The translations under genes and the position numbers were made by a program. Below are positions 13,854 to 22,085 of a DNA stretch of 64,000 nt, piece by piece (position 1 is the stretch's first letter; every line of letters begins with the position of its first letter). The notes beneath the pieces were generated by a model. It made no database searches. It saw only the letters and a list, made by a program, of their open reading frames with translations, and was not told the origin of the DNA. The stretch is from Amphimedon queenslandica (Eukaryota; Porifera; Demospongiae; Haplosclerida; Niphatidae): contig NW_003546252.1 in assembly GCF_000090795.2 (NCBI RefSeq), positions 435,227-499,226 of the forward strand. Direction: 5' to 3'.

Positions 13854-14378
13854 CCTGCTTTGCTTTGTTATTTATTTTTATTGCTGTTTGTCGTTGTCGT
13901 TGTTGATAGTAATAATAATAATAATAATAATGACTAATAATTTCTATGTTGATTTCTTACTCCTTTATCATTAGTTCGACTGACATCAGCTCCATTTTTC
14001 AGTAGTAATTTAACTATTTCTGTATGACCTTCATGACAGGCAATACCAAGTGGTGTATCCTACATAATAATAATTATAAAAAAAATTAATAATTATGTCT
14101 CTTAGCTACATTGTCCTCATCAGCTATATTAACATCAGCTTTATGCTCCAGTAGTAGTTCAACTATTTCAGTATTTCCTGCTATACAGGTCATAACAAGT
14201 GGTGTACGCTAACATGATAACAATAATAATAATAATAATAATAGTAACAATTACTATAATACATCTCTTACTCCTTTTTTATTGAGGTAATTGACATCAA
14301 CTCCATCATGCTTCAGTAGTAGTTTAACTATTTCAGTATGTTTTTGTGCACAGGCAATACCAAGTGGTGCATTCTACA

Positions 14379-14428
<50 letters not shown>

Positions 14429-14845
14429 GGTCTTTGGTTTTTGTTTGTGCTTGGTTTTGCTCTTGTTTCATAATAATAATAATAATAATAATAATAATAT
14501 AATAATAATAATCTCCCAGCAAAAACGTAATAAGTCTCTCAATAATACAATTAAAAATTTTGTCTCTTACACTATCTTTATCAGTGACATTGACAATAGC
14601 TCCATGCTCCAGTAGTACTTTAACTATTTCTGTATGTCCTGGTACACAAGTCATGCCAAGTGGTGTAAACTACATCATAATATTAATAATAAAAATAATA
14701 ATAATAGTAGATGGTGTAGTACAATCTGTAGTCTGTTTCTGGCCTTTTGCCTGTAACCTGTTTTTGTAACAATAAGTGTTTTATTGTGAGTGTTTGTGTG
14801 TGGTGTTATATCATACTTTCTGTCTGCTATAGTAGTAGTAATAAT

Positions 14846-14876
<31 letters not shown>

Positions 14877-15686
14877 CAACAACTTATTAATTACTGTGTC
14901 TTTTACCTTTTGTTCATTAACATGATTGACTTTAGCTCCTTTCTGCAGTAGTAGCTCAACTACTTCTTTATGTCCTCCTACACAAGCCATACCAAGTGGT
15001 ATATCCTACAGAGTAATAACTCAAACTAATTGTTGCCTCTAGCCAAAGTAGAGACACAAGTCCAGTGTCACTGACACCAGCATGGAAATATAATAAATAA
15101 TTATCATGTCTCTTACGTTGTCCTTATTAGGGTGATTGACATTAGCCACACCATGCTCCAGTAGTATTTTAACTACTTCTGTATGTCCTGGTATACTGGC
15201 ATTACAAAGTGGTGTAAGCTACATAATAATAATAATACTAATAATAATACTAAAAATAATAATAATAATATAATAATAACAGCAATAATGGCCCCGCTGC
15301 TACTACATGTATTACTGACTTTAGTTTGTTTAATAGTTACCGTACAGCCTGTTAATTTTGCGGAGAAAAATTTTGCGAATCCTTTAAATAGCTTGGTTTG
15401 CGGATTAATTTTTTTGTGGTTTTGACAGTTATTGTAGCATAATGTACTGTGGTCATGCTATTTTGCAGTTTCAAACACAAAATTTAGTCCTCTTTTCTCT
15501 GCAAATATTTCCAGCAGCACTGTACGGTAATTATGTCACTCTAATGTCTCTTACTCCATTTTTATCAGTGACATTGACATTAGCTCCACACTTCAGTAGT
15601 AGTTTAACTATTTCTTTATGTCCAGGTATACACGCCATACCAAGTGGTGTACGCTAACATGATAACAATAACAATAAAAATAATAA

Positions 15687-15744
<58 letters not shown>

Positions 15745-18700
15745 TCTACCATGCCTAGTTGCAATTGACCAATCAGATTGTTTGATTTTAGGTTCATAAA
15801 TAACTTATTTACCACTGGGAGGTTTGATAAGTAATTTCCTGGGTAATAAGAGGTTAATAAGTAAATTCCTGGACAGGTGGAGGTCAATAAGTGCCCCAGG
15901 AGGTTAATAAATAGCCCAGGAAATTACCTTAAAGCCACTATTATTTGCGAGTACTAATTTTTGAGTTTTTTGCAAGTGGCTTTAAAATTGTAAAAATCAG
16001 TACTCGCATTTATTAATAATTTAGATTTATTAATAGTTATTAATTGAAAAAAAGAACAAAATCGTGAAAATTAGTGCACGCTAAATCAATACCATTAACA
16101 AATCACAAATATTTGTCGATCTACTTAAGAATAAGTGGCTTTATTAACCTCCTGCTTAAAATAGGCATGCTGTTGCTAAGTGTTGCTAAGTAAACTAGTT
16201 GTTTATTTGACTACATGGTAGAAATTGGTTATAGTCAGTACCAATGGCATTTATCATGCCTCTGGCCTGTAGTCTCGCATAGCCAGCTCATCCCTCCATA
16301 CAAAGGGCGTGGTCTGGCTACACAAGACTACCTCGGGCCTACGGCCCAAGGTATGATAAATGCCATAGATACTTTGCTTCATTGTATAACCTTTACTACT
16401 ACTACTACTACTAATAATAATAATAATGACAAAGATCAAGCAGCCTGAAGAACTATCACTACACCACTGTGTACAGTAGATTGAAAGTCAATTAAGCATT
16501 ATAGCTATAAAAACGATTACTAAAATAATGAATTTATACTTAATATTAATAATTAATTTTTTATTTTACTTTATTATCATTATTATATTATTACATTCTT
16601 TGTGTGCGTGTATTGTTATAATTAGATTAATTGCATTATTATTGTCTAAAATTAATTACTAAAATAATTTTCTTACTTTATTTTCATCAGTGATACTGAC
16701 ATCAGCTTTACACTCCAGTAGTAGTTTAACTATTTCTGTATGTCCTTGTATACACGCCATACCAAGTGGAGTACGCTAACATGATAACAATAATAATATA
16801 ATTATAAATGTCATAAATCAAGGATTATAGTGTGTTTCAAAATAATAATAATAAACAATTTCTTACTTTTTGGCTATTAATGTGATTGATTCTAACTATA
16901 TTCTGCTTCAGTAGTAAATCAACTATTTCTGTATGCCCTGCTATACAGGCAATACCAAGTGGTGTGTTCTACATAATAACAATAATAGTAATAATAACAA
17001 TAATGATAGTAACAGAAACATGTAATAACTACCATGTCTCTTACTTCATGGTTATCAGTGAGATTGAAATAAGATTCAATTTGAGAGTGAGCATCATTTT
17101 CATGGAAAGCAGATGTAAGACGATTAGTTGTTTCAAGAATAAGAAGCTCAACTATTTCTTTGTTCCCAGCCTGACAAGCCAAATGAAGTGGTGTAGATCC
17201 ATTTTTATCAGTAGCAGAGATATCCGTTTCTTTGTCACATAATAACTCAACAACTTGATCAGAGTTATTCATCAAACAGGCTATGTGGAGTGGTGTAATG
17301 GGACCAAGTTCATCTGTAAAATTAAGGATAAAGACTCATTCAGAGTAGCCAAATAAAGAGAAGTGTTGTATAATTATGTCTGAGCATTTTTATTGGTACA
17401 TTAAGTATTATATGACCTATATAGTTGCATTTGATTTTAATAAATAATACCGTACATATACTGGGATATTTTTGCATTGTGTTGCTAACTTTTCGCGAAT
17501 TTTGCATTTGTAAGATTTCACAAAATAATATTTCTTGTAAACTCCACCACATGGCAATGAAAATTTAGAATTTCACGTTTCTTATTTTCGCAACGGAGTA
17601 GTGATGTCATTAGTCTACTCACACTGGTGGTCAATTACTGATATAATTATAGTAACCAAGAAAGAGTGAGAGAGTTGTATGCATATGTAATCATCTAACT
17701 AAACTCCTAAGGATTCCTTCCTTTACTTTGAAGTTCAATGCTAGTACACTGTAGTATAAACACACACTTCTATAGGCTATGTACATGTAAAATGTTCCTC
17801 ATTGCAACGGAGCAAGAAAACGTGAAATCTGTGAAAATTTGGCTACTCGAAAATTTTCCAGTATACGGTAAAACTTATAATGTTTATTATGCATTGACTA
17901 TTACATTAATAATGCTCATATAAGTTTGACATAAAGAGGAAAAGTAACATCAGGAGCCCCAGATTTGTGGAAAGCTAGAACTATATGCACTAAACATTTT
18001 TATAACTTGCTGCTCTATGTCTAGGGCATTGGGGGTCATTGTAGCTAATGTCTGAATGTGAAAACAAAAATATTGCCCATTGTTTCAGTTGTATGAAGCC
18101 AACAAAACCAGTTGGTAAGGAGCACTGTTTTGAAACAACATTGTTTTGAAACAACATTCAAAAAAAGAAAAAAAACAGTACTTTCTATCAGGTTATGATA
18201 TATCATAGAGTACTCTTGATATTACATGTAAAACAATAATTATGACTGATCTAAAAAGATGTAAATCCGTGTAAGCAAAATTGACACTGAGTCATTCCAA
18301 ATTTTATACCCTATAATTTTACAGTAATTATTGTATATCAGCTTCAATTTTGCTGTTAAATGTAATTGGCGGTTTTTAATTTGGTGATTTTTTGTGTACA
18401 CATGCATTACTGAGTATGAGCATTAATGATTTAATGAAGAATCACTAGCAAATTACCAAACAACAATATAAAGTTATGCATTTACACACACAAACTATAA
18501 CTAATTATTCATAATAATAATATTATTATTAAGATAAATATTATACAAGGTAGATATTTAATTTACCACCAATATCAGGACCACCGAGGCTTCCCACAAA
18601 CTCAGAGAAATCGTGTAAAGATGGCCGACTATTAGGACCACGTAGGCCTCCCAAAAGCTCATGTAAAGATGGCCCACTAGTAGGACCACCTAGGCCTCCC

Positions 18701-19150
18701 AGAAGCTCTTGTATAGATGGCCCACTATCAGGTCCACCTAGGCCTTCAAGAAGCTCTTGTATAGATGGTCCACTATTAGGACCACCTAGGCCTCCCAGAA
18801 GCTCGTGTAAAGATGGCCCACTATTAGGACCACCTAGGCCTCCCAGAAATTCAGAGAAAGCGTGCAGTTCCTGCGAAATAGAAAAAAGAGAAGAGACATA
18901 GAGCGTGAGAGGGAAGTTAGTATAAATTGCAGAACAATCTGCAAGGGCTCAAAATATTTTATTTCGGAAAATGAAAATATCAGAAATAATCTATAATTAT
19001 GATAATGTTGCTGCCGGTTGTTTGAGTTAATAATACCATAATGGGTATGATAAAAAGATAACAAATAAAAAGAAGATAGACAATTTGTAAAGAAAGTAAA
19101 CAGCTTACATCCAACTCTAGAACAACATCATCACGAGGTTTTGCAGCCAT
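5169..19150 (-). CDS. TRPA-type cation channel with about 29 ankyrin repeats (39 exons)
   Basis: Spliced model of 5025 nt (1674 residues), all junctions phase-consistent. Exons from the start: 19150-19109, 18870-18567, 17313-17045; single-ankyrin exons 16968-16867, 16775-16677, 15653-15555, 15218-15117, 15005-14907, 14669-14571, 14373-14272, 14208-14110, 14059-13961, 13796-13695, 13080-12979, 12932-12834, 11625-11527, 11298-11197, 10771-10673, 10234-10133, 10076-9975, 9929-9828, 9776-9693, 9616-9518, 9254-9156, 8897-8799, 8568-8470, 8229-8131, 8026-7925; then 7648-7509, 7451-7282, 7216-7111, 7025-6962, 6912-6738, 6693-6643, 6587-6157, 6112-5921, 5869-5801, 5746-5549, 5492-5169. Ankyrin repeats fill about residues 115-1080. 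TRPA hallmarks follow: a linker ending MIKKMPDVA, S1 preceded by LLKHPL..KW, pore motif GELD near 1434, and GLAVGD near 1480. The N-terminus carries Gly-Pro repeats and the C-terminus an 11-residue coiled-coil repeat. It lacks the TRPN-type region after S6. Two single unknown bases lie in the last exon. Confidence 0.9.
5270..5455 (-). repeat. 33-bp tandem repeat coding a hendecad coil
   Basis: Five units of about 33 bp encode KDLRSSVSQEV with few changes (residues about 1585-1640 of the channel). An 11-residue period is the hendecad spacing of right-handed or straight coiled coils. This suggests a C-terminal multimerisation stalk, as the C-terminal coil does in TRPA1. Near-identity between units implies recent expansion. 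Confidence 0.8.
7653..7825. repeat. (AAT)n arrays in a channel-gene intron
   Basis: Two AAT-triplet arrays flank a CT-rich stretch. Similar arrays abut nearly every ankyrin exon (for example 13084-13132, 13367-13406, 14381-14427 and 15690-15742). Poly-Asn, poly-Ile and poly-Tyr frames across them are not genes. Confidence 0.9.
8131..9616 (-). repeat. Tandem units of about 670-720 bp, each with two ankyrin exons
   Basis: Exons at 8131, 8799 and 9518 correspond to one another, and those at 8470 and 9156 to each other. Offsets are 668, 719 and 686 bp. The introns match as well: the phrases gcaagtaggattccaaacaac, cagcagacaa and cttgaagcaatat recur at about 8320, 8620, 8990 and 9350. Intron similarity shows the duplications are recent compared with most of the array. 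Confidence 0.8.
10261..10366 (+). pseudogene. U6 snRNA pseudogene in a channel-gene intron
   Basis: The plus strand carries a long match to U6 snRNA, from tatactaaaattgga through the intact ACAGAGA box and the AGC of the catalytic triad (gattagcatggcccc) to the 3' T run. The 5' stem-loop is poorly kept and several CpG positions of U6 read TG or CA, so this is a decayed copy. It lies antisense to the channel gene between two ankyrin exons and is joined directly to repeat sequence also seen elsewhere in the gene. A functional U6 is unlikely because the 5' stem is lost. Confidence 0.85.
10367..10515 (+). repeat. Retroposon 3' tail fused to the U6 copy
   Basis: The stretch following the U6 copy (catgtggactacccacagtc at about 10437) resembles 12015-12060 (acatgtggcttggccattcc) and ends in T-rich, ATT-rich sequence like that copy. 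The likely reading is a U6 molecule joined to a LINE-type 3' end by template switching. The match is partial and read by eye. Confidence 0.45.
11900..12085 (+). repeat. Retroposon-like tail in a channel-gene intron
   Basis: Unique-looking sequence between long (AAT)n arrays. It ends in gatggtttttttccata, a phrase also present near 13345, and resembles the tail fused to U6 at 10367. It is likely the 3' untranslated region of a LINE-type element whose A-rich triplet tail seeded the arrays. Confidence 0.4.
12205..12600 (+). mobile_element. Fossil retrotransposon coding fragment
   Basis: One plus-strand frame reads GFDVCVLDTEAKSY, then FTPLCFSIDGLMGTEAKSF and VKWGRPYSIVIHWLRV. This layout (SFTPL..S.DG..G.EA..., then a kW..Y......W.R region) is the tail found after reverse transcriptase in many invertebrate retrotransposons. 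Only this end is present, so it is an old truncated copy. The family is unassigned. It is antisense to the host channel gene in a 1.2-kb intron. Confidence 0.55.
15338..15529. mobile_element. TACCGTA-ended MITE in a channel-gene intron
   Basis: Termini TACCGTACAG and CTGTACGGTA are inverted repeats bounding 192 bp rich in TTTTGCG and AATTTTGC phrases. It belongs with the copies at 17448, 33801, 51933 and 62001. There is no coding capacity, so it is a non-autonomous DNA element. Confidence 0.65.
15756..15925. repeat. Dispersed repeat with TTGCAATTGACCAATCAG
   Basis: The phrase taccatgccta.ttgcaattg followed by accaatcagatt is shared with 63599-63640, and a weaker copy lies at 21507. Downstream there are repeated ggttaataagta / aggtaaata units in both copies. 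It is probably another non-autonomous element. Confidence 0.5.
16244..16366. mobile_element. Short palindromic element (ATGGCATTTATCAT ends)
   Basis: The ends ATGGCATTTATCATGCC and GGTATGATAAATGCCAT are inverted repeats, followed inward by ctggcc and cggccc arms. It is 123 bp with no coding capacity, in the intron between ankyrin exons 15555-15653 and 16677-16775. Confidence 0.6.
17448..17870. mobile_element. TACCGTA-ended MITE in intron 3 of the channel gene
   Basis: TACCGTACATATACTGG at the left and CCAGTATACGGTA at the right are inverted repeats of a 423-bp element. The interior has TTTTCGCGAATTTTGC and other gaaaat/attttc phrases shared with the 51933 copy. Confidence 0.7.
18580..18860 (-). 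repeat. 48-bp coding repeat, Gly-Pro rich N-terminus
   Basis: Exon 2 of the channel gene holds about five and a half units of 48 bp encoding variants of SLHELLGGLGGPNSGP. It sits at residues about 20-110, before the first ankyrin repeat. The alternating short helix (HELLGGL) and Gly-Pro-Asn-Ser-Gly linker is unlike the usual TRPA N-terminus. No function is known to me. Confidence 0.8.
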
Positions 19151-19306
19151 CCGCTGGCTATACTAAGCTGGCTCAGAGCCGAGGGTCTCCGACACGGACT
19201 ATTTTGTAAGGTATTACTTAATGTCAGCAGCTGGATTCCAAATACTAGCTAGTCCTACTGAAATTCGAAAGAGTGAAGGGTGCCCTCCCTTAGATCAGAA
19301 GCTTAG

Positions 19307-19375
19307 CTTTATATAGACGTACAACCATAACCATAGATCCACCCACTTATTATCTAACACGTGGGAACACGTGGG
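19307..19375 (-). promoter_or_regulatory. Channel-gene promoter: TATA box and doubled E-box
   Basis: On the minus strand TATATAAAG lies at 19315-19307, about 160 bp upstream of the start codon at 19150. Farther upstream, two head-to-tail 10-bp units aacacgtggg (19356-19375) each hold the palindromic E-box CACGTG. The spacing suits a focused promoter controlled by a bHLH factor, but this is inference from motifs. Confidence 0.5.
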
Positions 19376-19648
19376 CTATTATCTGCCAAGTGCCTACCCA
19401 AGAATAGTTTCCTCTTTCTCTTCTCAGCCCACTCTTGAAGTCATTTTCTCTGCTTTTTTGCTTCTCCTCCTCATTCTCCAATACTAGCAAGTTAAGTCTA
19501 CAACTGAATAGAAAACTAAGAGAATGAAGTCACTGCTTACATATGGAATAGACTAGAGTGGAAAACATTACCAGTACATTGCATATGTTTACTGTGTTAT
19601 ATTTTTGCTCTATATAGATAGTATGCCAAACTATAAAATAATAATATA

Positions 19649-19684
<36 letters not shown>

Positions 19685-21170
19685 TAATTGTAGAGTAGGA
19701 AGGTTTAGTAGAGTAGGATAGGTTAGTAGAGTTGAGGAGGAGAACAAGAAGGGAAAGGAAAGAAAAGGAAAAGGCAGAAAGAAGAAATGATAATATTATA
19801 TTGACATCTGAATGAAATAGAATAGAGTCAGAGGAGAATGGCAAAAAAGTGTCCATTACGAGAGCTGCATTACCCCTCTGAACAGCCTCTGAATTAAATA
19901 AGTCGTACTCAAAGCCTCTCCAGAATATCTCATGATGTGGCGACCCAAATAATAATACATTATTTATACTTATAATAACAATAATAATAATAAAAGTAAT
20001 AATAAACTTATGCTTTCATTTTTTGATATTATTTATTTTATTAATTATTTTTTGATTGTTTTCTTTCCCAGCTAGGCTCTGTTGTTGTACTATAGTCCTT
20101 CCTTTTTAAGCTTTGCTTCATACTAATAGCAATAGTAATCTTATTATTGCTTTGTGTTTTTTGGTTGTTGTTTTTTGTTTTTTGGTTGTTGTTTTTTGTT
20201 CTTTGGTTTTTATTTTTTATTTTTGTTTCTGGTTTTCAGCTTGTTTTTGCTCTTAAATTAGATTTCAATAATAAATAAACTACATTTGTACCATACAGCT
20301 CCAAATTTTTGTTTATTAAAATTTTGTCAAATTTATCTGGGCTTTTGGTGTAACAAGAATTTTTATTGGCAAAATTTTTACTCCACATAAATAGTATGCT
20401 AAATTATAAAAAATTAAAATTAATTTTCACAAAAAGATTTTCATGATATTTTTGCTATCGCGATATCCTATGTCAAAACAGCTGAAGTAGTCCTATTGTT
20501 AAAAACATGTTATTGTCCTAAACTTTGTGCTGAGTATAATTAGGACTATCATAATTGAATGATAGAGCAAAACAGCCTTTATACTATAACACAATTACCG
20601 TCAACTGTCATGACAAAAACACTAAGCACAGGATCATGCACAAAGTTTAGAGTAATAGCTATCACTACATACAATAGTTGGAAGTAAAACTAAATAAACT
20701 ACTCACACAATCACACAAATAACAAACAAGTCATAAATGGTATTACAGAAGGAGTCTAAATTTAGAATAATGATAAGTAAGCAGAATTTAAAGGAGATAG
20801 ATTGATGATACACTTATTTTGTATCTTGTTAACTTTAACACTAGCTTTAAACTCAAATAGTTTTAGAACATTCAGCCACAAATTCTAAATCATCAAAACT
20901 GACCTGACAATCAAATTGTTTTGTTCCATTTAATTGTTAATGAAACTCCAATATACTTCTTTTTGAAACACTAGGAAAAGGCTAACAATTTTACATACAG
21001 TAAGCAGCCATATACATTTCCTTACCCTGTAAATGCACTAGAATGAATTAGTTTTACACATAATCACAATGTTAAATCTATACACATAAAAATATTATTA
21101 TAATACAATAGCATACTCTACCAATATAATACATGTAAAATAGTTTGCATGGCTGGAATGATTTATGCAT

Positions 21171-21242
21171 GCAACAGCTGGGGAGAACAACTCGCAGCAG
21201 CTGTGAAGAACAATTTGCAACAGCTAGGGAGAACAACTCGGC
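21171..21242. repeat. 23-bp triplicate
   Basis: Three tandem units based on cagctggggagaacaactcg, each slightly changed. Confidence 0.7.
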
Positions 21243-21620
21243 AATAGCCATATCAACAAACTATGTAAAGTATGTAAATAACATTGAGTTCTTTCCTCAC
21301 AAGGCAACACTACATTACAATGCAGTATGTCAATGAAAATATTTTACTATTAACACACTTTAGTAGCCATGATTACTGATGTATTGAATCAACAAATGGC
21401 CAGTGAATGATGAATATTAGAAAAGACAGATTAGTAGGTATAAACACAAAGTATATCTTATCAGTTGGGAATTCAGTCACGGCCTAGCTGCTGTATCAAT
21501 GTATTGCAATTGACTAATCAGATTACTCTAATCAATCAGCAGTTTATTAGTTTAGTTATTCAACCTCATTCAATATACTATCATAAGTATAAATTATTAA
21601 GTTAATTGGGACTGAGTGAA

Positions 21621-21663
21621 TAGCAACACACTCTGTTAACATAAACAGAGGGGAGTGTGTTGC
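21621..21663. repeat. Hairpin with 12-bp perfect arms
   Basis: AGCAACACACTC pairs with GAGTGTGTTGCT, with CTGTT/AACAG pairing inside. It could be a small transposon end pair or an RNA hairpin. Confidence 0.5.
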
Positions 21664-21875
21664 TTCCTTTGGCTTGCCCTAATTAATTCATTAAGTTATG
21701 CTAACATTAATCTCTAAGGTAAAGGGTACCTATATTGAGTAAAATACATGTATTTATACTTGGACAATATTAGTACTGTCATGTATTAACCTTTCTCTTT
21801 GTTTATCAAGTTCCAGTTAAAAGTTGAAGTCTATTCAGTTAGTTGTCAATATGATTGTTAACTATCATTACAGGT

Positions 21876-22085
21876 TGGGCAGCAATGTAGTGCCACCTCT
21901 ACGTGGTGCTGCCTGGGATCACTAGTGGCTACTACTGCTAGTGATGCTAAGAGCACTACAAGAAGAATATGACAAGACTATACTAATAGTAACTGCTCAT
22001 AGCAAATCTTAATATTATCATTGATAGGTTCAAGTTGAAATAAAGATGACATGTCAAGTGAAGCACTACTTAAGAAGCAAGTGAG
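21876..22085 (+). repeat. Structured dispersed repeat, copy 2
   Basis: Second copy of the element at 4097-4310. The three stems are at 21886-21893/21953-21960, 21895-21897/21905-21907 and 21918-21925/21938-21945. The inner pair G-C of copy 1 (4115/4127) is A-T here (21895/21907), so pairing is kept although both bases changed. Similarity continues past the core through attatcattgataggttcaa. Confidence 0.6.

Larger units (their letters stand above)
14907..16968 (-). repeat. Five-ankyrin-exon block, copy 1
   Basis: Partner of the block at 10673-13080. The exons are 16867-16968, 16677-16775, 15555-15653, 15117-15218 and 14907-15005. The lengths match exon for exon (102, 99, 99, 102, 99 bp), as do the residue signatures at each ankyrin end (INH.NSQK, DENK/DDNK, VTDKNG, KDN, NEQK). 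Confidence 0.75.

Noticed and set aside
5169-19150. TRPN (NOMPC) identity for the channel, because of about 29 ankyrin repeats
   Set aside because: The pore GELD, the GLAVGD stretch after S6 and the MIKKMPDVA linker are TRPA-type, so the repeat number is treated as convergent.
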